Of a stretch of DNA of 64,000 bases, positions 47,658-58,951 are shown piece by piece; positions within the stretch are counted from its first letter, which is position 1; the number at the start of each line of letters is the position of its first letter. The notes beneath the pieces were generated by a model. It was not told the origin of the DNA, did no database searches, and saw nothing but the letters and a program-made list of their open reading frames with translations. The stretch comes from Chrysoporthe austroafricana (lineage: Eukaryota > Ascomycota > Sordariomycetes > Diaporthales > Cryphonectriaceae), in contig JYIP02000006.1 of assembly GCA_001051155.2 (NCBI GenBank), positions 2,480,001-2,544,000 on the forward strand, in the 5' to 3' direction. The position numbers and the translations under genes are program-made.

Positions 47658-49579
47658 TCTGCCTGCTGAAATAGTGGTCTAGTTCTCAAGGATCGAGCAG
47701 AGGCTGGGGCCCTACCTTCTCGCTCGTGGCTACGCCCCTCCGCTACCACGCAGTCCCTTCGAGTAAGCCATGCTTGGTCGACGCAAGTCGAGACGAGAGC
47801 GCCAAGTCGATGCCACCTAGTCTCACCAGACCACGAAGCCCCGTCAGACCTGGAGAATGTGTTGTATGCCGCATCAGCGAGGACGAGAGTCCATGACTCG
47901 ACTGAAGGCCACACTCTACGGACGGGATAAGATAAATTCTGTATGATGTTGTGTTCGATGTTGAGTTCGAATCTCAGCACAGCATCCCATAAAGACCATG
48001 ATCAAATAAGCATGCTATTGGGGAACATTGGAGTCAGCATCTTGGCTCTACCTCAGCCGCAGGGTATTATAGAGACTCCTTCATAATCGCCACCCCAAGG
48101 TGAATATACTGTCTCTTGTGGCGCGATAACATGCCCCAGTCTTGTGGGTTTTGATATGCACTAGTTCCTGTCCATGTGGCAGCAGCTTCACTCTCCAAGA
48201 TACAGTTCTAAATTTTAGCTTAGATCCTAGCCCGCTAACCTCCCTTGGGTTCATGGCTATGCATCTGTAGTATTCAAGTCTTCTGCGGATCGTTCTAGAC
48301 ATCGTATATCAGATAACCAGCTCACAGTCAGCTACAATACAAAAAGAGAGCATGAGAATCGCACAACGGCTTAATTATTTCATGGTGTCCACCTCACACG
48401 ATCTTGTTATTGTATACTTGGTCACTCCGCAAGGTGTAAACTCTCATGCAGATCATTCCGGACCGATCAATGCATAGTCTTGTTCTTGAGAAGAATTCTG
48501 CCATCCCCAATGACAGCTTCGCCAGTTCTTTTCAAAGCTTGGTTGCTCAAGGCTCCTCAACACACTAGCGAATTCACGTTCTCGAAGAAAGCTTTCCTGT
48601 TCAAGACTTTGCTGATGAGTGGGGTTGGGGTCTAGTCTTTCTTTCATCGCATTAAATCTATATCATCAGGAAGCAGTCGATCTTCTTTATCCTCACAGGA
48701 GATATGTTCTGACCCTGTTTGTCGCGCCTACCTATAGTCCACTAACTATCCGATCTGCTTATTACCAACAATGCGAGGAACACATGCTCATGAAAGGCCT
48801 AATAGCCGGCTATAGAATGATTTACTGTAGCAAAGTCAATATTATCCCTGCATAGGGGTAGGGCTTCAGTCAACTAGATAAGTTATTCACAGCCACCAAC
48901 TGGCCCATGCCTGTGATTAACTTTATGGCTGACACCAAATCCATCCTCCGCAGTATAGTCGATGTTGGTGTAATTAAATCTCACAGATCCTTCCGGCCGC
49001 GTCCAACCAGCCAATTGCTTCAGCTTCCCGCAGGTGCTGATTGTGCCATGCTTGTGAATACCTGGGCAGCCACAGGGGTTGTAATAAATTCAGTTGCGAG
49101 GTAGTCGGCTTAGGTGAAAGTCCTTGCGGACCCTTCCGGACACTCTTAGTCGCGATGTCATAACCAACAAGACGAGGTCCCCGCTTATGAATCACTGGCC
49201 ACGATAATCCGAAGGCCACAATTCATTATTTGAAATGAGACAATAGCCTTCGAATTTCGAGCTATTCAGTGATTCAGGACGGTCGAAGTCTATATAATGT
49301 CGACTCGGCCGTCCCTTACGATCTTCAACTGTCTTCCCTTCCTGTTATCGAAACGGGTTCGATCGGACACCATCCACAACTTTGTCCCCTTCGAGCTCTC
49401 GGCAGCCTCTCTCTCTATCTGACAATCGACACCCGTCTTCTTCTGGCATAAACACTCATACCGAACCACCGAACCGGACACCATCAGCAACGTCGTCCTC
49501 TGTGAGCCCTTAGCGGACATCAACTGTGATCAGGCCATCCACATTCCGTCTTTCGCAAGCCTTTTGTTGATCTTACACA
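47658..49579. other. Intergenic between GEP4 and the Myb/SANT-like gene
   Basis: About 1.9 kb, AT-rich around 48.3-49.3 kb. The right end holds the promoter of the next gene. No supported gene or RNA. Confidence 0.5.
49291..49297 (+). promoter_or_regulatory. TATA box of the Myb/SANT-like gene
   Basis: TATATAA about 290 bases before the start at 49580, followed by C/T-rich leader sequence. Consensus and position only. Confidence 0.4.
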
Positions 49580-50970
49580 ATGGGTGGCAAACATTGGACA
49601 GATGAAGAAGAGAACTTCTTCTGGAGTGAAATTGTGCCGTTGGCCCCTGCGGGCCTGGATGCAGACTCAAGAACGGTGAAGAAGCGAGACGGCAAACGTG
49701 CTGCCTGGGGCCCTCTGGCGGAGAAGATGAGAAAGGAGATGACGGGCCGCAACGGTGGCGGAGCCCCGAACAGAAACTATAACCACATCAGTTGTTGTGA
49801 GACGCCTCCCATCGATCCCTATGACGCTCCGCAACAACGCTGACCCCCCTTTGCGCGCAGATGAGCACTACTTCCAGAACTACGTGCAGGAGAAGTTCTC
49901 GAACAATGCCCCCCCGTACATCAGGGGTTACATCATGTACCTCATCAACAAGAATGGCGGTCGCGTTTCCCCAAAACACAGGCACATGTTGGACGCCATC
50001 GACGCCCGTCCGCCCCGTGAGTTATCTCTGAAGCGGACAAGAGTCTAGTCTTGTGGCGACTAACCGCTCCTCAGGTAGCAGACGGCCTACCGCCGCCCGG
50101 GTTGCTGCAGCTGGCCCTGCCCACGGTCAGGCTTCTGCGGCCCCGACTGTCGTGGCTGCTGGTGCTTCTGGCCTGGACATCCTCGCTGCCGTGGCGGAGG
50201 CGTCCGCCCCGCTCGAGAAGACCAATAACGGCTACTCCAGTACCCGATCTGCTCAGGGTCATCCTGAGACCTACTCTGGCATCTCCCGCACAGCCCAGCC
50301 GGGCTACGGTGGTTTTGGCACTGGCAACGTGGGCCAGCAGCAGACCAATGCGTATGCGTACCAGTACAACAACGCGTACTCTGCTGCCGGCGGTCTCTAC
50401 CAGCCCACCATCGGTGCCACTGCTGGCTACGGCAGTGCCCAGCTGCCCAACTCTGTTGCCTTCTTGGGCTATGGCGGCGCTTACCAGCCCAACCTCGGAG
50501 CATTCCGTGGCTATATTGATCCCCAGCTGATCAATGCTGGCGATCGAACCGGCTACGGCCTCCCCCAGCAGCCCAATGCCGGTACCCAGCCCGGATTCGC
50601 TGCCTCCCAACCGCCCCAGCTCGGCGCCTACTATGGCTACGGTGGCGCTCGACAGGAAAACCTCGGTGCACGCGCTGGCTTCGGCGGCAACCAGCAGTTC
50701 AGCGCTGGTGTCCAGCCCAGCTTCGCCAACGCCCAGCCGCCCAGTTTCGGCGCCGGCGCCGGCTACGGCAACGCTATCCAGCCCAACGGAGGGGGTCACC
50801 TCCGCCTGCCCATCACCGGTGGTGCTCTTGCTGGTGTTGGCGCCCGTCACCAGACCTTCGGTGGCGCGTACGCCGCCCACGGTGGCGTTCAGCAGCCCCA
50901 GGGCACCAAGCAGGCTCGCCCGGGAGCTGGCCAGGACGAGCCGGGCCAGGCCGACAACTTCGGTTTCTAG
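49580..50970 (+). CDS. Myb/SANT-like protein with Gly/Gln/Tyr-rich repeat tail
   Basis: Exons 49580-49796, 49861-50016 and 50075-50970 join in frame to 422 residues; introns are 64 nt (CTGAC branch) and 58 nt (CTAAC branch). Residues 1-75 (MGGKHWTDEEENFFWSEIVP, then a Lys-rich helix) resemble a Myb/SANT-type DNA-binding fold. Residues about 73-125 (EHYFQNYVQEKFSNNAPPYI) form a second helical segment seen with such domains in fungi. From about 130 to the end the chain is low-complexity: roughly 18-21-residue imperfect units built around GYG, QPN and GA (e.g. GYGGAYQPNLGAFRGY), with hardly any charged residues. Such tails can form condensates. A nuclear regulator is likely; its targets are unknown. 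Confidence 0.85.
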
Positions 50971-51714
50971 GCACCGGAGCGTGGTGCCGTCGCTTTGGCT
51001 GTTGCGGTCTTTCTCGTGTGTCTGGGCATCCATGGGGCTTGTTTCCGTTGCCCATACTTTTCGTTGGCGTCTGGTGCGGCATGTCCTAGGACATGAACGG
51101 GAGGACAGAGGAGTTGAGGGGAAATTTTCTGCGGTGGTCCGTCTTTGTTTCACGATAGAGTCGATAGCATGAAGGGACATTACGTGACCGCCCTCCACTG
51201 TTTGCGCTGAGTTGTCTGTTCGTATCTTTGCAGAGTTGCCTTCTTCGTAAGGGCTATCATGCTTGGAAGTAGTCGTGTAGCCAGGCATTCGAAATGCCAC
51301 TGCGCTATCTTAGGTGCTCAAATTTCTCTTGTTCCGATCATGGTGATGCGGCACAACATGACATGGTACACGCTGCTTCTCTCACTTCCATGTATCCCTC
51401 TAACCGTTCCTTCTTTTTGCTCGACATGCACATACATGCTATGATTTACCAACATCCTATGTTCTCTCGCCGCTTCCTTTTATTTTCATTGTCTCAGGTG
51501 CTTTTCTGATCGGACCTTGGACTTTCGAGCAGCAAAATGTGGCATAAATGTCTTGGCTAGCAGGCTGGTACGATTGTTCAAAGACCCTGTAACATCACTC
51601 CTCTCCCCATCATCCCTGCCTCGTCGTCACACCGAGGGATGCGGTAGAGGATTCTAATGGTCCATCCAACCCTTATATAGCAGATGATACCATCCACACC
51701 GCACCCGCCGGCTC
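50971..51714. other. Intergenic between convergent genes
   Basis: About 740 bases, 3' ends of the Myb/SANT-like gene and cutC. No feature recognised. Confidence 0.5.
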
Positions 51715-52670
51715 TCACGTCAGCCCCTGCACGATCGCCCGCAGCTCCTCTCCGTCCACGACATCCTCCCCCGCCGCGCCCGTCAGGCAGGACGAGTGGA
51801 ACCACAGCCCGACGCGCCCGGACGCCGCCGGCAGAGACGCCCTGAGCTTTTGGGCATTCGTGCTCCGCACGCCGCCGCCGACGATGACCTCCCTGAGGCT
51901 GTCCGGCGCGGAGCGGATGATGCGCGCGAGCGTGGCGGTGTGGTCGGCTGCCGAGCCCGGCCCGCCGGATGTGAGCAGGCCGGCGAAGCCGCACCTGTCG
52001 AGATCTTCGAGGGCCTCTTCGGGTGTCGAGCCTTTGGTGCCGAGGATGTCGTCCTGAGGCTTGGGTGTCAGCATATATACGAAGGAGGCCTGGCACAAGG
52101 AATCTCGATGGGCGGGGAGAAGCAACGGGAGGTAGAGGAAATTATAGAGGGCAGAGCAGGGAAGCAAGGCGAGTAGTACAGTAGAGAATGAGATCATGGT
52201 CTCTCCACAGAATCAAGGGAACATACAAAGGCCCGATGAAAGACACACACCAGCCCTCCCGCCAGCTCGACCAGCTCCCGATTCCTCTCAACATCCACCA
52301 CCACCGCCGGCGGCCCCTGTCCTCCCTTCGACACCTGCCGCGCCTTCAAGACACCGAACACGAGCCCGTCGCCCCTCTCGGGCCGCAGCAGCCCCGACGC
52401 CGCGAACTCCATGACGCACTCCTTCATCTCCCCGAACTCCTCGTCGGAGTAGATAAAGTCCGGCCCGCCGTCGGCCGGCGGCCCGCGCGGCCTGATCATG
52501 ACCCGCAGCGGGACGGGGGAGCCCGCGAGGGCCTCGACATCGGCGACGGGCGGCGTCAGCCCGCCCTGCGGGTATGAGCCGGCGCGGTTGAGCTCCAGGC
52601 GGTGGGCGCCGGCGGAGATGGCGAGGGTGGCGGAGGACGGGGAAAAGACGGGCACTTCGAGGGGTGGCAT
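51715..52670 (-). CDS. CutC-family protein (TIM-barrel, copper homeostasis family)
   Basis: CutC proteins are TIM barrels first linked to copper tolerance in bacteria; their biochemical activity is unsettled. Exons 52670-52227 and 52053-51715 join at phase 0 to 260 residues, the family's usual size. The 173-nt intron is GTATGT...TCAG. Family blocks are in order: GAHRLELNRAGSYPQGGLTP (substrate-facing Glu and Asn), VMIRPRG, FGVLKARQ, VCVFHRAF across the splice to DDILGTKGS, FAGLLTSGGPGSA and REVIVGGGVRSTN. The start at 52670 (MPPLEVPVFSPSSA) was chosen because the first strand begins a few residues later. Cytosolic; no targeting signal. Confidence 0.93.
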
Positions 52671-53514
52671 GATAGCTGGGGCGCGTTCGACGAACGGATA
52701 TGGAAGTGTCAAGAAGAACTAAAAGGAGACCCCGTCAGCTGTAACTGGAGGGCATGGTGTTGGGCGGACGGTGGTGGTCGTTGATGCTGGCTGCGAGTTC
52801 GGCGGGGTTGTTCTTAGGGGGGCAGGGATGCTAGCAGTGCAGCCGATCGTGGCTTGCTAGACCACCTGGCCAAGAGCACATAGTTTCTTGTAAGATCACA
52901 TCTCACCTAAATTCTATTGGTCGATAAGACATTCTGTTTTAGAAAATATGTGGTATCGCAGCCACATGAAGCAATGGTATCGGACGGAGGGCTCTGTGGA
53001 GATTTAGATTGTGTCGCTGAGGGTACTGGGTTGTGGCCTTGTTTGAAGGCACGGCTGGAAGCTTACACGAGGCTGGGTAGCGAGCGGGCTTACCAGGCAA
53101 TGACAGATGGTACTTTGCAATGGTACCCTCGCAGAGTGAATACACGCGGTGATTTGCACAACCCCTGTCAGCCGGCTCGCGCCTTTGCATCCTCGCACCA
53201 GGGCCTCCTTGGAGAGGCGACCTCGACACCGCAGATCCTGATCCCAGTGAATGCCCTTACGGCTGGCATGGTCAGAGGCTCTCCACAGAAGATACTTGCG
53301 CAGAGACAATTTGATGAGCTAGGAGACCTTGCATGATGTCTATTTCAAGAAGGATCCAGGCTTGTATGTATGTAGTTCTATCTCTAGATGATGCTCGCAA
53401 AGATGCTGTGCTGTCTCTACCAGCTGAAATATGACACCTAGTATATCTCAATGAATCCCCAGATGCTCCCAGACAACCAGGCATCCTCACTCAGTCGAGT
53501 ATATGATCAAGACT
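52671..53514. other. Intergenic, upstream of cutC
   Basis: About 840 bases with the cutC promoter and the 3' end of the aminopeptidase gene. Nothing else supported. Confidence 0.5.
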
Positions 53515-55217
53515 TTAATGATCCCATTCGGCATCAATCTTCTCCCAGTGGTCCAGGAATCCTTTGAACCACTTGACTCCCAGGCCGGGGTCGAGGGCGC
53601 CCGTCGTGGCACGGATGGAGTGCATGGAGAGCTGCGGCAGTCCGGCATCAGCCGCCTTCACCCCCATCATGCTGGACAGCGTGGGGCCGACGGTGCCTCC
53701 AGACCGAGAGTCGTTGCGGATCATAAACTGCTGGTTCGTGCACCCGCTCAGCTCCGCCACGCGGTTGCAGATCGCGGTGCTGACGCTGTCCGTCGTCATG
53801 TGGCCGTTGCTGTCCTGGCAGACGACCAGCCCCACGTTCAGCAAGGGCAGGTGCTCGCCCTGGTACCGGTCGAGGAAGTTGGGGTTTGCGGCGTGGGTGA
53901 CATCCGCAGACACAAGGAACGAGCGCGCATATGTCTGGCCGACGACGCCCGGCCCGAAGGTCTTGCCGGCGTCCGCAGTCAAGGCCTCGATGGTCCGCTC
54001 GATGACAGAGGGCAGGAAGTTTGCCTTGGCGCCCTGGCGAAGCAAGCTGCCGATCTCCTCGTCGTCGAAGAGAGCAACCAGCTTGATGCCACCATCGGTC
54101 TCGGCGTCGTCGGAGAGCAAGAGGCCCGTCAACGCAGCCCAAGAGCAGAGCTTGTCGTCGATTCGGCCCGCGGAGATAAACTCCTTGTCCATACCGCTGA
54201 GGATTGCCGGCGCGTGGTCAAAAAGCTCGAGCTCCCAGTTGATGATGGAGCTGTAGTTCGCAGCGGATATCCCGAGCTCCGAAGCGATGAGCTTCACCAG
54301 CTTGGGCGGCTGAGAAGCCACGAAGGTTCCGACTTCGCCCACAGCCGCCTCGGTGCCAGTTGACAATCCGATGACGGGCACGACCTGCGTCTCCTTGTTC
54401 TGCGATCCCAGCATCCCGACGCCGAAATGGGGTGCCAGGGTGGGTATCTTGGCTATCGGCCAACCGAGCTTCACCAGCTTCTGGGAGGTCTTTCCGGTCG
54501 CTCGGTCCTGAACAATCACGCGACCGCCGATGCTCAGATCTCGGTCCCACCATGTTTCGTTGAGAGCGCCGGCATACGGGGCAACACCGAGCTGTACATA
54601 GCCGGCCTTGGTGGGTTTCTTGCTCACGGGCTTCAGCTTCGCGGTGAGAGCGTCGATGTGTCCGGCGATCATCGCCACGCCATTGCCGGGTTTGTATGCC
54701 TTGCCGACCTTGAACGCCACCATGCTACTCCCGTTTCGAGTGACATAGTATCTACCTCCGGGCTTGATCTTGTCGGACCAGTCGTCGCGCGCGGGGAGCT
54801 GCGACACTATGTGTCAGCCTTCTTGCGTCTTTCAGCGCCCCGCCGGGGGATGCTTGGGAGATGGCCACCTACCTCGACGAAGCCCTGCGAGCCTAGCCGT
54901 TCCTTGAAATAGCCCACCGCATGGAATATTGTGGGGTTCTCGGTCAAGAACTGGCAGAACGGCTGGGTGAACGTCTCGGGCGAACCGATACGGCGGATGT
55001 TCGACTCGGGCGCTGGTGGGGGCGCGTTGCGCAGCGAATACCCTGGGTTGTAGGGGCTGGCGACGCTGGGGACCCATGGAGGTATCTTGTTGTTGGAAGG
55101 AGGCGAGGCACTGTCGTGGCCGCCGCTTTGAACAGGCTGTTGCTGTCGCCGCAGCTGCAGCTGTTGAAACAGGTTGGCCGCCGCCTGCTGTCCGTCTTCC
55201 ACCCTGCTTCTGACCAT
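53515..55217 (-). CDS. M18 aminopeptidase, Ape1/Lap4-like
   Basis: Zinc metallopeptidase of family M18 that removes N-terminal residues from peptides. Exons 55217-54873 and 54798-53515 join at phase 0 to 542 residues. The sequence is closer to vacuolar aminopeptidase I than to aspartyl aminopeptidase: GHIDALTAKLKPVSKK, APYAGALNETWWDRDLSIGG, LAPHFG. Di-zinc ligands and catalytic residues are all present: His in GHIDA, Asp in GRIDDKLCS, Glu-Glu in DDEEIGS, Asp in SADVTH, His in SMHSIRA. The first 60 residues are a Gln/Pro-rich extension (FQQLQLRRQQQPVQ) before QPFCQFLTENPTIFHAVGYF; in yeast an N-terminal propeptide directs Ape1 to the vacuole, and this extension may play a similar part (inference). 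No in-frame start was found further upstream. Confidence 0.93.
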
Positions 55218-56077
55218 ATTGCGATCTTTCCGGAGTGCTTCTGCGAGACTGGCCGTAGACGATGCGAAGAGGCCAGACAGCCGCGTCGGATGAGAGGAGA
55301 TGGAGTTGGACGGTGTGAGATGGCAATGGGGAGCGGTGTTATTCGCGAGGTTGGCACCCGGTAGATGTCACGAGCTATTATCTCCTATCTCGGCCAGGGC
55401 CAGCTTCTTTCCTCTCCAGGATTAGGTCCTGGTCAGCAGCCGAGGTGGAGGGCCAGGCTGCCAGGGGTCGACGTGGGAAGCCAGCAACCCCCCCCCCCCA
55501 AAACTTTCTTTTTCCCAAAAAAAAAAAAAGAAGAAAAACACGACCCTGTGTTCTCTTTCCCCCAACTCCTACTTTGCACCGGCTTGTTCTCCTTAGCAGA
55601 TTTTCGACACCACTGACCATTCCATAGTCCGCGGACAAGTGTTAGAAAACCAGCGTCGGGTGGCTTGTTGCAAGTGACCCAGAGCACCTGAAACGGTAGC
55701 CCTGCATGTGCCCTGGTGCTTCCAGAATAACAGGGATCTAATCACCATCAGCTGAGCCGAACGCGGCCGTCAATTACCTAATTAAGCCTAACAGTAAGCG
55801 TTCTGGCATCGTTTTGCGACGTCTGCTCCATTTCGATAGATACTAAGCTAATTGTAAGAGAACCAAAGAAAAAAAGAAAACAAGAAACGAAAAATAAAGT
55901 ACAATCATGACATATCGCAACGCGAACGCTGACAGCTTCTAGGCACCGAAATAATCAATACTATAGGGAGGATGCCCGTCCTTTGTCGACTACAATATCA
56001 CTTATAGATCTAGATATATGGCGCGGCACTCTGATCACAGGTATTCAGCTATGTTGACATTATTTAATAATGAGACC
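55218..56077. other. Intergenic, upstream of the aminopeptidase
   Basis: About 860 bases. Includes homopolymer runs of C (about 55489-55499) and A (about 55518-55530). Otherwise AT-rich with no supported gene. Confidence 0.5.
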
Positions 56078-56322
56078 AAAAAAAAAAAAAGAAAGAAAGA
56101 AAGAAAGAAAAGAAAACAAAAGAAAAGAAAAGGAAGAAAAGGAAAGGGAAAAAAGGGGGGAAGGGAAGAAAAGAAAAGAAAAAAAAAAGAAGAAAGGAAA
56201 AAAAAGAAGAAAGGAAAAAAAAGAAGAAAGGAAAAAAAAGAAGAAAGGAAAAAAAAGAAGAAAGGAAAAAAAAGAAGAAAGGTAAAAAAAGAAGAAAGGT
56301 AAAAAAAAAAAAAAAAAAAAAC
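56078..56322. repeat. Almost pure purine tract (A/G-rich satellite)
   Basis: About 245 bases with only three pyrimidines on the plus strand (C at 56117, T at 56283 and 56300), including six or more copies of a GGAAAAAAAAGAAGAAA-type unit at about 56178-56300. Confidence 0.9.
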
Positions 56323-56331
56323 AACCCCCCC

Positions 56332-56388
<57 letters not shown>

Positions 56389-56480
56389 NCCCCCTCCGTC
56401 TCCTCCCCCTCCGTCTCCTCCCCCTCCGTCTCCTCCCCCTCCGTCTCCTCCCCCTCCGTCTCCTCCCCCTCCCCCTCCCC
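56323..56480. repeat. Poly-C run and 15-bp C/T tandem repeat with an unresolved base
   Basis: A C run of about 60 bases (56332-56394, one A at 56332) contains the only N of the window, at 56389. About five copies of the 15-bp unit CTCCGTCTCCTCCCC follow. The minus strand is G-rich. The true length is doubtful because such runs are hard to sequence. Confidence 0.9.
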
Positions 56481-56788
56481 TTCTCTTGACACCACCCGGT
56501 GTCGCGGCGCACTGACGACAGCACACCCAGTGGCGGCAGCGTCGGCGGCGCGGGGGGTGGCGACGACGGCGGGGGCCGGGGCGGGGGGCGAGGGGGCGAG
56601 GTCCCGGATTGCCGATGGTATCGGCGCCGCCGCCGGCGGCACACTACCACCGCGACAACCGCGGCGACCACGCCCGCTACGTTGGCGAGCGTGGCCGCCC
56701 CCTACCCCACCCACGAGACGGGCCCCGATGGGCTGTCGGGCGCTACCGCCACCACCGTTGTCGTCGTTGTCGTTATTGTCGTCCTCCT

Positions 56789-56791
<3 letters not shown>

Positions 56792-56876
<85 letters not shown>

Positions 56877-56958
56877 TGCGTGCGTATGTGTGCCTGTATG
56901 TCTGTATGCGTGCGTGTGTGTGCCTGTATGTCTGTATGTGCGCGCGTGTGTGTGTTAG
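56792..56958. repeat. (CT)n then (GT)n microsatellite block
   Basis: About 22 CT repeats (56792-56836) pass into GT repeats and then imperfect TGTGTGCGTGCGTATG-like units to about 56958. Confidence 0.9.
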
Positions 56959-57256
56959 TGTTTGCTTATTAGGACCAGTTTCTGACGGAGAATTCGCGCA
57001 GGGCATTGAGATTTGTTATTCTTCGGATCTAGCTAGGAGGCTCGCGGCTTCCTCTTCGAGCTGGAAGCCCTCGACGTGGCAGGACCCTCCTGCGCCTGGG
57101 GCTCCTCTACATTTGGGTTGAATTTAATCACTTGGGTAGTGTTATCAACCCACAATATTCTGAGGGGACGTGTGGATAAGAAGCACCTGAATAGAAAGCG
57201 GGTAGGTAGCAAAGCAAGAGCAAGCAGCAAGCAGGAGCCAGTCGAGGAAGACCCAG

Positions 57257-58260
57257 TCACACAGTTGCATGTGGCGTGCAGTCATCATAAACAAGTGGCT
57301 CCTCGCCTCTCTCCATCCGCCACCGATTCGTCGCCTCTAACGCCCCCGGCAACCCTTGCAACAACCAGCCCCATTTCCTCAGAAACCCTTCCGACATCTC
57401 CCACCCCATGATGTCCCAGGGCGGCGACCACGCAATGATGCCGCGCCGCTCGATCTCGTCGTCGGGGAAGCCCTCGTACAGCCCGCCGATGCAGTCGGCC
57501 CACAGCTCGTCCTCGTCGAAGGTGCCGGCGGCCCGGATCAGCCGGTCTCGTCCCTCGGGACACGGGAACAGGTCGACCCAGTCGCCGTGCGGCACCGTTT
57601 GTTGAAGGGCGGTGGGCAGGAGTGCTGAAGGGAGTAGTTCGGGTTTGGTAGGGTAGGGGATGACGTGGATAACTTCCTCATCACAGTCGAGCGGCGTGAC
57701 GAGGATGCCCGAGATTAGACTGCGGTTGACGGCCAGTGCGCGGAGGGCGTTGAATTGGAGGAGTGTGATGAGGTGGTCTGGACAGAGGGGAAAGACAATG
57801 TTTAAATGCTCCTTTCTAGGTTTACCTGGCAACAAGGGATTTCTCGCATTGTATAGTTGCTTGATACGGGATGCTGGGACGGTAGAGACGGATTGCTGCT
57901 TAATATCCCAGCATTCCACCAGTGCTTCTGATTTGATCAGTGTCCTATTTGCGGCATTGGATGCTTCGACACTGGACGCTTCGGCTTTCTTTGCTAGGGC
58001 TTTGCGTTTTCCTATTGGACTGTTAATTTCGATAATTGGATACCCCTTGATCGGACTGGTCCTGATTCCTGATTTGGACGAGAGAAAACAAGGCCTTACT
58101 TACGGTATGCTCTTGTATTGAGTCTAGTCTGTACCCGTCTGCGTGCTGCGGCATCCTTGGTCCCAGTCCAGTCGTCTTCCCTGCTTATCGCCTGTACGCG
58201 GTGAGCAAGTCATGTCGTCTTGTGAAGGCAGCCTGGACGGACCTCGGCCAATTGTGGCAT
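57257..58260 (-). CDS. bZIP transcription factor with C-terminal DUF3425
   Basis: Likely nuclear regulator. Exons 58260-58243 (only 18 nt), 58191-58104 and 58011-57257 join in frame to 286 residues; introns are 51 and 92 nt, both GT-AG. The splice chain gives MPQLAE/AISREDDWTGTKD, then the basic region AAARRRVQTRLNTRAYR/KRK (about 20-39), the N-x-x-RAYRxRK type used by fungal DUF3425 regulators. The DUF3425 part covers about 95-275 and ends with the family hallmark GWEMSEGFLRKWGWLLQGLP followed by ATNRWR. The leucine zipper after the basic region is short and weak, which is common in this family. Divergent from a dehydrogenase gene; the shared 691-bp region has four copies of a 16-bp motif. 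It may control that neighbour (inference). Confidence 0.88.
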
Positions 58261-58951
58261 CGACGCGAGTTGGATGCGTGGTACTGTTGAATTTGCGGGC
58301 TGGTACGTATTAATCATGATGCTAGCGGATGTTGGAATTGCGGTAATGATGACATTGGTGATGAATGGTGCAAGTTTCTTGGGGCCGGCCAGGGCGGTTT
58401 ATGCAGCCTGCTCACAACTGATACTCGGGAGGAGCGGAGGAATTGGTATACCTACTATTCCGCAGCTGAGGCGCAGACAGACCTCTAACTTGAGCAGGTC
58501 TAGTGTCATGCAACCTGCTCACATTCCGAACCAGGATCACGAACTCCAGCATCACACATATACTCCTTGATTGACAAACGCAACGTTATGATTTTCCGAG
58601 GGTGGCTAATTTGGACAGGAGCTAGAGATTCGGCAGTGATTCCTACGCTTCATGCAGCTGGCTCACTCGCTTTCTCCTATTGGTCCATCTCTTCTAAATA
58701 TCCAAGTTGAATATAACGTGATTGGTCTAGTGGTCATGCAGCTCGCTCACGATATCTGATGCTCGGAATAATATCCAGGGTGCAAGTATCTCGGACAGCG
58801 TTCAATAAGAGCAATATAAAGATCGTAGCAATGCTTTAATTTCGACGCATCTTTTCGTATCATTAAAAATATAGAACTCAATCCAAGACATTGAATTATC
58901 TGTTTCTTAGTATTACACCTTCACACATTGACTCAAGTACTTGTTTTGAAC
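58261..58951. promoter_or_regulatory. Divergent promoter with four copies of a 16-bp motif
   Basis: Between the bZIP gene and the dehydrogenase gene the motif YATGCARCYBGCTCAC occurs four times on the plus strand, at 58400-58415, 58507-58522, 58651-58666 and 58735-58750. The second and fourth share a longer GGTCTAGTG prefix. Spacing is 107, 144 and 84 bases. Repetition in a shared promoter suggests binding sites for a regulator, perhaps the neighbouring bZIP protein. No binding evidence exists. Confidence 0.6.

Noticed and set aside
47940..47995. tRNA-like T-arm (GAGTTCGAATCTC)
   Set aside because: No matching acceptor stem, D-arm or A box at the right distance.
50071..51300. 409-codon minus-strand frame
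   Set aside because: Antisense shadow of the repeat tail of the Myb/SANT-like gene; the GC-rich repeats keep it open.
53503..54363. 286-codon plus-strand frame
   Set aside because: Antisense to the M18 aminopeptidase, which has full family motifs on the other strand.
56018..56302. Lys/Glu-only plus-strand frame
   Set aside because: Translation of the purine tract; simple sequence, not a gene.
56035..56714. Minus-strand Gly/Phe-rich frames up to 216 codons
   Set aside because: Run through the poly-C/poly-G and C/T repeats and an unresolved base; no non-repeat coding evidence.
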